Positions 43,475-53,881 of a DNA stretch of 64,000 bases are shown one piece after another (position 1 is the stretch's first letter; each line of letters begins with the position of its first letter). The position numbers and the translations under genes are program-made. The notes beneath the pieces were generated by a model that was given only the letters and a program-made list of their open reading frames with translations, had not been told where the DNA came from and searched no databases. Source of the DNA: Isochrysis galbana (Eukaryota > Haptophyta > Isochrysidales > Isochrysidaceae). The stretch covers positions 11,586,612 through 11,650,611 of the forward strand of contig CM030931.1 of assembly GCA_018136815.1 (NCBI GenBank), read 5' to 3'.

Positions 43475-45547
43475 TCACAGAAGAGTGCAGCATCCTCCTG
43501 ATTGCGTTCTGGCGGAGAAAGGGCCGTCGTGTGTACCTTGGTCCACATCCGTGGCGACCGCCAATTGCGCATCTTTATCTATGCCCACTCCGTGCGATGG
43601 ACGTGAGCCGGCTGAGCCGGCGGATCTATTCGAGGCCTTGCGTGCAATGTCCTCCGAGGCGAACCGCACCTCTTTTCCATCGCCCTCCTTCCCCAATGTG
43701 AATGACAGCGATGCCCGAACTGGCCGACGCTTCGGCGAGGCATTTGCCATCGCCCATCGACGCGTCGCATCTGCAGCCTTAACGCTGATCGCCTTAGCGA
43801 AGTCGTCCTCGTCAAGTGATGCTTCACTATCGTCCGAGATGGAGGAGGGGCCGGGCGCCTTAAAATTTTCCTACATCAAGTCAAGGCGACATATCACCTC
43901 AGCGGGCGCATCAAGTATGACCTTTGGTGGGCTGGCGATGCGCCTCCGAAGCAGCGTGCTCATGAGATAAGCATAGACTTGTGCGATTAGGATGGATTAC
44001 ATGCAGTGTGCTAGCGCCGAGGCACGGAGGAGGGAGAGGTCACATGGGTCTCACCAGCAGGCTTGCGATGGAATCAAGATTGTTACTTTTAGCCATAAAG
44101 AGTGCAGTGCCGCTCCGCTGCCGCATATCGATGCGCTTCGGGAAGGATGACATCAGGTATTCCACTAATTCACTCGATCTGAAAAGGGAGCGAGCATGGC
44201 ATATGGGTCTTGTCTGCCGGCATTCGTCCGCTTGGTCGTGGGGATATACAGCAAAACTAAGCCCTTTTCTGGCCTCCATTTGTGCAGCAGTTGACAGAGA
44301 CCTGACGCATTGTGCAACGTCGCGCACCCGCTCTCAATAGCAAGATGCCAAGCCGTCATCTGGTACTTGTCCTCTTGCAAGAGCTCAGGGCAAGGGAGGC
44401 CCTTTGGTGCTAACAACTGAACCACGCCCAAGTGGCCTCCGGCGCAGGCGATGTGCAACGGTGTCTGCTGATCTTCTTCAACCTAATGACGGGCGTTTGG
44501 GAGGGCAGAGACAGTGTTATGCGCAGAGCTCTCACGAGACATGCGCGCGAGCAACCCTGAGCAGCTTCCCCCCCCCCCCCCATCCCCCTCCTCCCCCAAT
44601 GTAGAGCGCACCATTGCAGGCGATGCCCCGAGCGAGAGGAGCGTCCGGACCGCTCCCACTTGGCCTTCCTCTGCCGCGAGGTGAAGCAGGGTGTAGCTGT
44701 CCTCCACTTTTTCGTTGATTTTGTCCAAATTGTCTTTGAGCCATTCCACAAGCACATCTTCGTCACCCGTTTTTGCGGCATGGATCGCATCCTCGAGCTG
44801 AGGCGTGAACGGCGCCACCGCCCCCCGCCCGCCTAACCCTATCGAGAAGAAGCGCGAAAGGAAGGCCCCTCCGTGGCTTGAACCGGGCCTTGAACCGGCT
44901 CTCGAGCTGTGCCTTGAGGTGGGCCATGATTCTCGCCTAGAGTTTAGCTGAGGTGAGGAGCTCGGGTGGTTCCTTGGGCTCGGCAGACTCGACGAGCCCA
45001 CCGGGGTCGGTCCCAACGGGGTGGTGCTAGGAGCAGCTGGATCGATTGCGCCCGCCTCGGCCTGCTCTCTCGAAAGAACGCTATCTGAAAAGCGTAGTTT
45101 CATCGGCGAGCGCGGCTGCGCGTCCGCGTCCTCCTCAATCTCCCTGATGATTGTACGACTGCCCATTCTCCACTGCTTCTCTGAAGGCGTCTCCTCTCTT
45201 GCAGGCGGCATGGGCGAGGGCATGATGTTGGCGAGAGGCAATAAGCTGGGACTAGTGAGCCCCAACGATCGCCCCATCCCACGCCCCGAAGTAGGCCTCG
45301 AACCCGAGCGAGACCAGCGCGAAGACTCCGAATGAGAGTCACGCTTCGACGCTTGAGCGCTCTCTGCTCTCCGCGAGGCAATGCGTGAGGCCTGGCGCGA
45401 GAGGAGGCGCGAGCCCTGGCGCGAGAGCATCAGTGCGTCAAGTTGAGCCATATTCACTACCATTAGCCCGCCCTCACCCTGCCCACGCCCCGTAGAGCCA
45501 GGAGAAGGCGACCCGAAGCTGTCTACTATGACGGACGACGACGCCAT
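43475..45547 (-). CDS. Ankyrin-repeat protein with predicted C-terminal lipidation box
   Basis: Four exons on the minus strand: 44612-45547, 44328-44482, 44055-44178 and 43475-43870, giving 536 residues. Introns of 129, 149 and 184 bp have donors GTGCGC, GTGCGC and GTGAGA and acceptors TAG, CAG and TAG. Frame is kept throughout and two introns fall inside ankyrin repeats. Residues 1-240 are Ser/Arg-rich and probably disordered, with repeated SRQGSRLLSRQASRIASR. From ~248 come ankyrin repeats: DSYTLLHLAAEEGQVGAVRTLL, EEDQQTPLHIACAGGHLGVV, MTAWHLAIESG and GTALFMAKSNNLDSIASLL. The C-terminal 130 residues are polar and end GGCCTLL. CTLL fits a CAAX box with Leu at X (geranylgeranyl type), with an adjacent Cys for palmitoylation. 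I infer a membrane-attached scaffold; the partner is unknown. Confidence 0.8.
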
Positions 45548-45689
45548 CGCGAAACGCACGTCAACGGACTTACAAAACCAGAGTACGAGTAGGAAGTAAA
45601 AGGAGAGCGAAACTTGTCAGAGTGTTGGCGGCAAGGGCGGCAGCGCTAGGGGTAGGCATCTTAATCCATTGAAAATGCCCCATTTATCC

Positions 45690-45765
45690 ATGAGAAATAT
45701 CCAAGAAATATCCATCCGCCCCCCCCCCAAATATCCAAGCAAATATCCAATGTCCACGTCACGCG
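45690..45765. repeat. Short ATATCCAA-type repeats
   Basis: Five variants of 'aaatatccaa' lie in 75 bp. They are similar in spirit to the TATCTGGATA clusters in the TIR element but not the same unit. Confidence 0.5.
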
Positions 45766-45793
45766 CCGCTCATCGCAGTGATGACGCACTCAC

Positions 45794-45885
45794 CGATGAT
45801 CTCGTGCAGCACGCGCACGCCCACCTTCAGCATGGAGATGATGTCAGGCGACTCATCCGACTCGTTGCCAATGCCGGTCGCCTCG
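45794..45885 (-). other. Possible orphan exon
   Basis: On the minus strand, ESDESPDIISMLKVGVRVLH then EIIG is followed at once by a good donor (GTGAGTGCG at 45793). The sequence is more protein-like than its surroundings, but I find no adjoining exons and the left boundary is unclear. It may be a relic of a decayed gene. Confidence 0.3.
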
Positions 45886-46214
45886 CGCCTCGCTGCCCTC
45901 CTCGCGCTCGTTCACCTCGCGCTCTCCAGCCTCGCTGGCTGCCATCGGCGCGTCCTCGTTGGTGCCCGGTGCATCGTTGTTAGCGACTTCTCGGCGCGAA
46001 CGGCGACCATACATGTGTGATGAGGGAGCCAGAGCCAGAGCCAGTGTGGCGGGTGTGAATGAATGAAGCTCACGTGCATGCAGGAGCGCAGGATGGGACG
46101 CGTGCATGCAAGAGCTGTGGGGCGCGCGCATGCTGGAGCTGTGGGGCGGGCGCATGCTGGAGCTGTGGGGCGGCAGAGGCGCGATCGGCGCCCATCTCGC
46201 CTGGCATATCTTTC

Positions 46215-46312
46215 AGCCCAACTAAGTTTATACTTGGTTCACCCATGGCGGGGCACGAGCCCCCCCCTCTCTCCACTCCTCCCCCGCCATGGGGGAGGAA
46301 CCACCCTGTGAG
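46215..46312 (+). repeat. R1 fragment (first ~100 bp)
   Basis: Starts 'caactaagtttatacttggt' and runs through 'ggggaggaaccaccc', then stops. It is the 5' end of R1. Confidence 0.8.
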
Positions 46313-46840
46313 GAGGTGAGTGGAACTGTGGCTGTGGTGTGCGAGGGAATGTGGGGGCTGTGAGATGTAACATGAGTTGTACAGCCCGATGGGAGCATGC
46401 GGGACAGAACGGCACGAGCGGGGAAGGGACACGCAGGAGAGGCTGAGAGCGGGGGGTCACCCTCGGTCGACATGGGGACACGCGGGACGCGAAGGGAGCA
46501 CAGAAGCGGATGGAGCAAGGCACAAGGGCGCTCGAGCGGTGGCGCTGAGCGAGAGACGGCCGAAGAGAGAAGACGCGCGGGGGGGGGGAGAGCCACGCGC
46601 GGGAAAGAGAAAACACTCAAGACAAGGAACGGATGAAACGGGGCCAGAAACTCAAGGAAACACTCGGGGGGGGGGAACGGGGAAAGAGGGAAAAGGAGGG
46701 GGACGCCCGCGGGGGAAGAGGGGGGATCCTATCGGGGACGGGCGAGGAAGGAAGGGATCGGGGCGTGACAATGGCGATGGAGTCGCGCAGGAAAACCTAA
46801 AAGGGCGGGAAATGAACAAGGGGAAGTGTACAACCCCCCC
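46313..46840. other. GA-rich intergenic region
   Basis: The plus strand is purine-rich with G runs. No supported gene. Confidence 0.45.
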
Positions 46841-46926
46841 CTACCCGCAACACCCCCCCCAATGCGGAAGCCAAGAACGGGCGAGCGCATTGCGAAAGGC
46901 GGGAAGGGGAATGGGCACGCGACGGT

Positions 46927-47572
46927 TCAGGCGGTGGTGGCGTGCGCCCAGGAGTTCGTCGCGTAGCGGACGTAAGCGTCGACCTTGCGCTTGGGCAGCC
47001 ACTTCGTGAGGAAGTCGGCCGCCATGTGCTCGGAGGCGACGTGGCGGAGCGCTACTTCGCCGGCGGCGACGCGTTGGAGGAGGGAGTGATATCGGCGCAT
47101 GAAATGGCGAGCGCGAGTGGGAGCGGATCGGAGGGAGCCGACGCGCATGTTGGCCAAGTTGTCGGTTCCGACGAGAGTGGGACCTTCGAGAGGGACGCCG
47201 AGGGCGCGGAGGATCTCGCGAGCGTAGGAGATGCACTCGGCGGCCTTGCAGGAAGCGATGGCCTCGGCTTCCACCGAGGAGTCGACGACGAGGGCCAGCT
47301 TCTTTGTCTGGTGGGCGATTGTCGAGGTAGTTGGCGTACTCGCGCGCCGGGAGGAGGAAGGAGTTGGGGAGTTGCGCGCGCTGAAGCATGGCTTCAGCGG
47401 CGCGGGTTATGATATCATGGTGACGCTCGGCACGACCGACGCCTTGATGGTGCTCGCGGGATGTGAGTTGCACGAGGAGGCCGAGCTCGGACTCGACGCG
47501 CTGGCGGAAGTCGGTGTTGGCGAGCTCGGGGGCGCGATCGAAGCGGAGGCATCCTAAAGTTAAAAGACACAC
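46927..47572 (-). pseudogene. Copia-type Pol remnant: integrase end joined to RNase H
   Basis: On the minus strand 47330-47572 encodes the C-terminal part of a copia integrase core (FRQRVESELGLL, GVGRAERHHDIITRAAEAML, FLLPAREYANYLDNR). Immediately after, in another frame, comes the copia RNase H: HQTKKLALVVDSSVEAEAIA, RALGVPLEGPTLVGTDNLA, RARHFMRRYHSL and EHMAADFLTKWLP. The reverse transcriptase that should lie between them, about 1.5-2 kb in intact elements, is missing. The junction lies near 47315-47330 and is out of frame. No LTRs are recognised around it. Confidence 0.75.
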
Positions 47573-47619
47573 AAGCCATCGGATCCGTCTAGAGTATTGA
47601 GAAAATACTCTGGATCCGA

Positions 47620-47810
47620 CACCCCCCGACTAAATGTCGAGCGTCCGCGCGAGTCAAACTTGCACAGCACACTCATAGGCGTCCCCGCCCTCTCTCTTTC
47701 TCTCGAAAGAGAAGAGAAGTTTCCCCACCTTTCTGTCGCATCCGCGATCGACCTTTTTGTTTTAGAAGTTGTTGCGTTTCTATGTTCCCTCCTTGCAGGT
47801 AGGCCCAGGC
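47620..47810 (+). repeat. LTR-like family fragments
   Basis: 'gtcgagcgtccgcgcgag' and the CT block 'ctctctctttctctcgaaag' match the middle of copy C. 47737-47803 is the inverse partner of 24434-24502. The pieces are short and rearranged. Confidence 0.55.
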
Positions 47811-48164
47811 GGAAATATTCCGAAAAACTTGCCCAAATATTCAGCAAAAATGTCCCATTTATATGCCGGCGAGCTGCCCAAATATCCCGAAAAAATCTCG
47901 TTGTAGAGTTTTTTTTTGCGCGCGCGCGTTTCCGCATGTATGTATATATCTTTCTTTACGCTCTCACGCCTCACGCCCTCTTTCTTGCACCTTCCCCATA
48001 TCATCTCTCTTCTCTCCCTATAAGTAGAGAACATTTAGTAATCATTAGCAAATAGATATGCACACACTCTCATTCCATCATTCCATCAATCACATCACTG
48101 CTTTCCCGCTTCCTGCTTCCTCTTGGTGCGGTTGTGTCGCATCCGCGATCGACTTCCGCATTCT

Positions 48165-48285
48165 TCTTGATGAGCACCCGCGCGTCCGCGAATCGCGTCA
48201 CGCAACTCTCGCCAGCCGCTCTCCTTTACGGTCGTGAGTTACGCCTACCTGCTCAACTAGCAGACCCGCCGGCCCCGCTTCCTAC
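48165..48285 (+). pseudogene. Gypsy-type integrase fragment (tentative)
   Basis: ANRVTQLSPAALLYGRELRL then PAQLADPP resembles the segment after the integrase core of Ty3/gypsy elements (SP..LLYGRE.RLP). It is only ~40 residues long and flanked by LTR-like debris. The nearby 'gtcgcatccgcgatcgactt' repeats the block at 47737. Confidence 0.5.
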
Positions 48286-48361
48286 CACCCCCTTGCTTAG
48301 AGGGAGACGTCACCGGCGTCCCTCCTGTTCCATCCGTAACCTCCAATCCGTCAGGTTGTAA

Positions 48362-48537
48362 CGCAACAAGGCCTCGCAAATAGGTTTAATTTGCTATCTT
48401 CCCTGCGGTTCTTTATCTGAATCTGGGGGCAATCAGGTTTAATTTGCAATCTCATCGCATCTTCCCCTTAGGCACATCGCACTCCTTTCGTCTTATTTGG
48501 TAGGTTTCTTGGAATCCTGCGTAGCAAGATTGCCCAT
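48362..48537 (+). repeat. LTR-like repeat fragment
   Basis: Matches copy C at 37757-37920: 'cctcgcaaataggtttaatt', the second 'ggtttaatttgc' block, 'ggcacatcgcactcctttcg' and 'cttggaatcctgcg'. It ends where an R1 fragment starts. Confidence 0.8.
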
Positions 48538-48632
48538 GAGTGGTTCCTGCCCCATGGCAGGGGAGGAGTGGAGAGAGGGGGGGGCTCGTGCCCCCCCATG
48601 GGCGAACCAAGTATAAACTTGGTTGAGAGCTG
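48535..48632 (-). repeat. R1 fragment, inverted
   Basis: Carries the first ~100 bp of R1 in reverse, ending 'gaaccaagtataaacttggt'. It abuts the LTR-like fragment. Confidence 0.8.
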
Positions 48633-48654
48633 CACAATAATAATAATAATATAT

Positions 48655-48707
48655 CTGAGCGTTAGTACCACTGCTCCCACTAGCCCGGCACTATCACGGC
48701 ACCCCCC
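48655..48707. repeat. ~50-bp dispersed repeat, second copy
   Basis: Partner of 20333-20384, with about five substitutions. Confidence 0.75.
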
Positions 48708-48799
48708 TCAGCGCACCTGCCCGTACCCTAGATGAAAAACAAAAACAAAAAACTTCTTAATAATCTCGCCGCGCGCGCGACCCTGCACAGCCTCCCTGC

Positions 48800-48990
48800 A
48801 GCCACGCCCGCTCCCGCTTTCCTGACCACCCTGCCGAATATTGACATGTGGCTCGTGGCAGGTTTAAGTTGTGTGGCTTTCTCATCGATTTTGTTTACCA
48901 GTTTAATCCAAAATGGTTTAAGGGCCTCTAAGGCTCCAAGTGCCAAGTGGGACGCCTAGTATGGGCGTTAGGTATTGATTATTGTCTATC
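48800..48990 (-). pseudogene. LINE post-RT fragment (tentative)
   Basis: On the minus strand TPILGVPLG is followed in a shifted frame by EALKPFWIKLVNKIDEKATQ and SHMSIFGRVVRKAG. This resembles the stretch after the RT palm in LINEs (YLG-PL..., then ...W...LS-AGR). It is a short and broken remnant. Confidence 0.45.
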
Positions 48991-49724
48991 TAGTTATACT
49001 TTCGCCATGGCGGCTTGTGCAATCTGTGCGATCCAAGTCTTCTACCTTGGAATTTGTTTTTCGTTCGTCTTACCGCCCGTCACCGTCGCTCTTTCGTGGG
49101 CTTTTACCCATTGGAGCCCTTTTTTAGGCTCCCATAGTTCCATGTTATCAGCGCCGAGTCGTCCACGAATTGTCTAATTTTAAGATCATATCCATTTAGT
49201 TCGACTCCTTCTATGTCGGCATCGCCTTTTATGGCTCTCGGGAGCGCTTCCGTGGTGAGTCAGGAGCCAGGATGTAGACGTCAACCCCATCATCGTATAG
49301 AATACGACACCGACGTTCATCAACATCAAGTGCCTAGAGCAGACCTACCGGTATTGGTGGCTCACGCCCTTTTTGTCCCACAGCCTCGTCAGCCGCTTCC
49401 CCGTGTGCTCTCCTTCCCGGTGGACCTTTCTGTCCCCACGGCCCTCCCCCGATTCCTACAAACCATGTCACATCTCACCACCAATATGCACAACCGCAAT
49501 CACAGCCGGGCATGGCCTACCCTTGATGTATTCACGCTCCGCATATGCACATACTAGCTAAATGCCAACGGATCGAACCATCACGAATCGCGTTGGGCTG
49601 CACGCATCCACAACCACCTCGGTCCTACCGTGTAACGTGTAGCCTTTCCTAATGTGAACCGCTAGCATATTACTCGGCGGGGACCTCGTAAGGCTGGGCC
49701 TTGCTAGAGCTATGCCGTTTCAAA
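48991..49724. other. No convincing gene
   Basis: AT-richer than average with short frames only. Includes the 3' flank of the coiled-coil gene. Confidence 0.45.
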
Positions 49725-52597
49725 TCAATTTTCAGCCTCCTCGGCAAATTCTTCCGCCTCTGCGCCCGCATCCTCGTCCTCGTCGGCAGTTTTGCCTCCG
49801 CTCTTCTCACCGTCAATATATTCTTCACTGTCCGCCCACTCCAACGCGGGCCATTCGTCTTCATCCGTCTCAGGTTCCAAACCGTCGTCCACCTGAGCTG
49901 TTGATGCCCGCCAACTCCCACCCTTACGTGACCTACCTCTACTTTCATTCAGCGTAGAACCGACACCTGACTCCGCTTCCATAGAGGGATCTCGATCCGC
50001 GTCATCTACATCGCCCGAATGACCATCTGCCCCCACGTCGCCATCTGAAGCGACGCGAGGTTCATCGGCGACGACATGTTGGAAACGAACGGTCTGCGAC
50101 TCGGGCTGCTCAGGCGTCGACTGCCAGGGTGTGGAGGTAGGTAGCGCTACGGCATCCTCGACTTCTACTGGCGCTGGTTGAGGACGAGGCGCGGGAGTTT
50201 GTACCGCGTTGTGAATCTCCTGGGTGAGTGGCCGTATGAGATTCGACGCCTGCTTGTATGAATCAAGGGCCGGCACGAGCTTCTCGGCTGCTTGTTTGGA
50301 CTTGGCGGAATGTGCCCGCCACCGGGGCGCAGTGCCGCTCTGCACGGACGCAGCTGCGCGCGCCGCCTCGCTAGCGAAGTGCGCCGCCTCCTTAGCAGCA
50401 TCGGTAGCGGCTGCCCATCCCTTCTCCGCCTCAGCTGTCCTAGATTTCTGCTCCTCGATGTCATGTGTCAACCGTTCGGTCGTCTCTCGAAGCTCCTCAC
50501 GCGTTGCATCGAGCTCGGCGGCCGTAGCTTGCCAACCAACTCGCAGCTTCTCTCCCTCGGCTGTGAGCGCTTCCACTTGCCCACTCAGCTGTTGAAGTTG
50601 GTGCTCAAGAGTGCTCCGCTGCTGGGCGAAGGAGATGCCCTCTGCCTCGAGCTTCTTCTTTGCCATTGCTGCCGACAAGGAAGCTGCGGCCGCCGCCGAG
50701 CGTAGCTCTTCATTTTGCTTGAGCGCCTCCTCGAGCTCCGCCTTGAGCCGGCGCGCTTCTGCTTTTGCACGCTGTGCCTCGTGCTTCGCGGCGATCTCAT
50801 CTTTCGACTGCGGCAGTGCGAACGTCTGCACGCCCGCTTCCTTCAGAAGGCCGAGGCGATCCATGTCGCAGTGCAAGGCCCGCTGCCGAAGGCCGACATA
50901 CATGTCATTTGAGTCGATGAATTGGGCGCGCCGCGCTTCCTCCGCCTCCTCTCGCGTCCCATCCAATGTCCCCACCGCACCCTGCCCACCTATGCCCCGC
51001 CCGGTCTGTGCTTGCAACGGAACGTGTAGGATGGAGCATAGCTCATCGCTGAGTACCCGTCGTTCAACCTCCTGCAGCCGGCCGGCGGACGAGGCGACGA
51101 GACGCCGGAGCATATCGATGAGCTCCTTGTCCTTTGCAGTCGCAAGGATGCTGCTCAGCATTGGCAGCATATCACCCGAGCGTACAGCCCATGCGACCAA
51201 AGCGACCAAAACTGGCAGGCGCTCCTCCAGGCCAAGACCGGAGACAAGACTGACGACGGTATTCGATCGACGCGGCTCCTCAAGCGTGCCAAGCAAACCT
51301 GCGCCATGCGATTGGATCACCGCGAGCAGGGCTGTACGTCGCTGATTCGGCGACATTGGCGCCAGTGTCGCCTCGAGCGCCGCCACCGGATTATCTGGAG
51401 GGTTCCGAAGCATTCGCTCTAGAGCGGCTCCGTGCTCACGCATCGCTGAGAATACTCGCTCAAAGTGCGCAGCAGCACCTGCCGCGACAGCCTGTGTAGC
51501 AGCGTCGGCAGCTGCGGCGGCCGCCGCGGCTGCCTCCTTGGCAGCGGCCGGGCCCGTCAAGTCGTACAAAGACGAGGCTCCAGTAGTAGCAGCTTGCGAG
51601 GCCTGTACAGCTGCGGCCGAAATGGCAGCCCGCCGACCGTCTTCGTCCGCACGCCAAGCAGCAATTGCCGCGTCGATGCGTCCATTGGCCTCGCTGGAGA
51701 GGTCGACCAGCGCTGCGTAGCGTGAGTGGAGAAGCATGTTGGCTCCGGTGGCCTGCGATAATCAAGGGGCAACGAGATGATCAATATGAGCGGCTGGAGA
51801 GCCTGGAATAGGATAGGGGCACGTTGATAAAGGCAGGTGGCCTATCTAGGTTGAGTTGCTTTTCAGCCTGTGGCACAGCTCACCTCCTCGAGCTCGCCCG
51901 CGAGCCGAGCGGCACGCTGGTGAAACGCCTCCATTGAAAGCAGCGCCGCGCCGTCAAGTACAGCGCCGGATGTCTCCGCCAGAGCGTAGTTGGCGTACAG
52001 CGCGCGCAAGAGCTCCGAGCGCAGCAGCTGCACAAGCGATTCTGCTGGTCCGCACAACTCGGGAGCCCGAGCCAATACCTCACATACCGCAGCTGTACGG
52101 AGTGGGTGCGGCGGCGGTGCCGCACTCTTGAGCCAGAGACGGAGAGAGAGCTCTAGATGCAGGATGGGGTCGCGGAACTTGGATGCGTCCGAGTCGAGCG
52201 TCGAGATCCACTCTGCCATCGAGGGTGCCACTAAGAGCGGTTCGCCACGCGCGGCATGCCTACCAAGAGAGCGTGGAGCGTAATCCCAGGCCAACTCCTT
52301 GGGAAGCGTGCGCAGCACTGGCGAGGCATGCGCGGCGCGGGCTGCGGCGTTGGCGGTCTCCTCGAGTGTCCTACCAGCACGGTGCGACGAGGACGGTCGA
52401 AGCTTGGGTGGCGAGAGAAAGATGGGCGGACCAATCTGAGTGTGTGCGTGCGCGCCGAAGCCGCCTGTCGGAGGGCGTGTGGACCTCGCGGGAGTGGCGG
52501 CAATGCGAGAGAGAGAGAACTGCGGCTCTCCTCTCACTGGGCTCCGAGCTTGGAGCGCTGGCAGAGAGGCCGAAGCTGCGAGCGGAGTGGCGGGCAT
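49725..52597 (-). CDS. Coiled-coil protein of unknown function (2 exons, 913 aa)
   Basis: Exon 1 is 51884-52597 (ATG at 52597) and exon 2 is 49725-51752. The 131-bp intron has donor GTGAGC and acceptor CGCAG, and the join is in phase (...GELEE | ATGANML...). The N-terminal ~110 residues are Pro/Ser/Arg-rich; 110-240 are helical (LHLELSLRLWLKS, SLVQLLRSELLRALYANYAL). An Ala-rich helical segment and a possible HEAT/ARM-like helical region follow (GLEERLPVLVALVAWAVRS). Then comes a long coiled coil, about residues 540-740, with heptad-like AEARRLKAELEEALKQNEEL and LEHQLQQLSGQVEALTAEGE. The C-terminus is acidic (DEDEDAGAEAEEFAEEAEN). I do not recognise the family; a cytoskeletal or scaffold role is a guess from the coiled coil. 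Confidence 0.75.
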
Positions 52598-52607
52598 CGC
52601 GTGCGCC

Positions 52608-52795
52608 CCCCCCCCTCCCCCCCCCCCCTCTCTCCCTCTCTCTCCTCCCCTCTCTCTCCCTCTCTCACTCCTCCCCCCCTTCTCTCTCTCTCTCCCCCCC
52701 CCATCCTCTCCCTCTTTCTCTCTCTCTCCCTCTCTTCTGAACTCTCTTACCCCCCCCCCCCCGGGGCCCTCTCTCTCTTCTCCTCTTTTGTAAAG
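52608..52795. repeat. C/CT-rich tract upstream of the coiled-coil gene
   Basis: Plus-strand pyrimidine (C runs and CT repeats) begins 11 bp from the ATG at 52597 on the minus-strand gene. Confidence 0.9.
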
Positions 52796-53131
52796 GGAGG
52801 AGTTCTCTCTCTCGCTGGCTGCTGCTGGACGGCGCCGACTCGCGGCAGTGCGAAACGGCGACTCGACGACCCACACACTGGTGGGAGGCCATATCTATGG
52901 ACTATAGATATCCACGATTCTACTACTAGTCTATGCATATCCACTATGCTACTACTAGTCTAGTCTATGTATATCCACTATCTATGCTACTACTATCTTT
53001 TCAGGTCACGGCGCCGACTCGCGGCAGTGCGAAACGGCGACTCGACGACCCACACACTGGTGGGAGGCCATGTGGCCATGTCTATTATGTCTATGTATAT
53101 ATCATCCACTATTCTACTACTAGTCTAGTCT

Positions 53132-53881
53132 CAACTAAGTTTATACTTGGTTGACCCATGGGGGGGCACGAGCCCCCCCCTCTCTCCACTCCTCCCCTGC
53201 CATGGGGGAGGAACCACCCATCCTCCTGGCACGCCTGATGGCTTGCCAGGAGGCCACTGCCCTACTGACCCACTCCCTTCCCCACAGGCTCGCCCCATTC
53301 GCCCATCCTGGCCCCTCGTGACCAGCCCATCGCTCCAACCCCCCTCCCCCCTGGTCGACAGGCAGACAGGTGCAGATTGGGGGCCCCAGAGGCTCAGGAG
53401 CGCCAGCGAGGGAGAGGCAGGGGAGGCCAGGGCCCAGCCCCAGCCTCCTCTGCCCCCTGAGCTGGCCTCCAGGAGCCTCCAGGGGTCGCCAGGAGCAGCT
53501 GCAGGCCTGCCGCAGGCGCGCCATCGCGCGTGCCTGCAGGAGAGGGGAGAGAGAGCGCGGAGAAGGGGGTGGGCGGAGCGAGAGCTCCGCTCACCGGAAA
53601 ATAGGTAAGTCCCGCACCTGTTTACAGGATAAGTCGGGGCTGAGACCGCCGCCCACTCGGAGACACAGGAGGAAGGGGGGGAATGATCACCGGGGGGAGG
53701 CGCGGGCCACCGGACCATATCTAAGCCCTTCACCCCTATCCCCCTAGTAGTGCACGGGGGGAGTCGCCTTATGGCGGGGGGAGAAGGGCCGGGGGAGTGG
53801 GGGTGTAGAAAGTTTTCCTACGTGAGTAGAAAGTAGAGGGTCCACGGCCGCGTGTGCGGTGAGACTATTAAAAGTTTTTTT
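53132..53881 (+). mobile_element. R1 element inserted in the satellite, 17-bp target duplication
   Basis: The satellite sequence 'tactactagtctagtct' is present at 53115-53131 and again at 53882-53898, with the 750-bp R1 copy between. It starts 'caactaagtttatacttggt' and ends 'attaaaag' followed by nine T. The first ~505 bp match 42352-42858; the last ~240 bp differ from that copy. A long target duplication and terminal T run fit target-primed retroposition of a non-autonomous element. No ORF of note. Confidence 0.85.

Noticed and set aside
53606..53630. Tiny GTAAGT...TTTACAG intron inside R1
   Set aside because: Only ~23 bp long, too short for a spliceosomal intron, and there is no coding frame to join.
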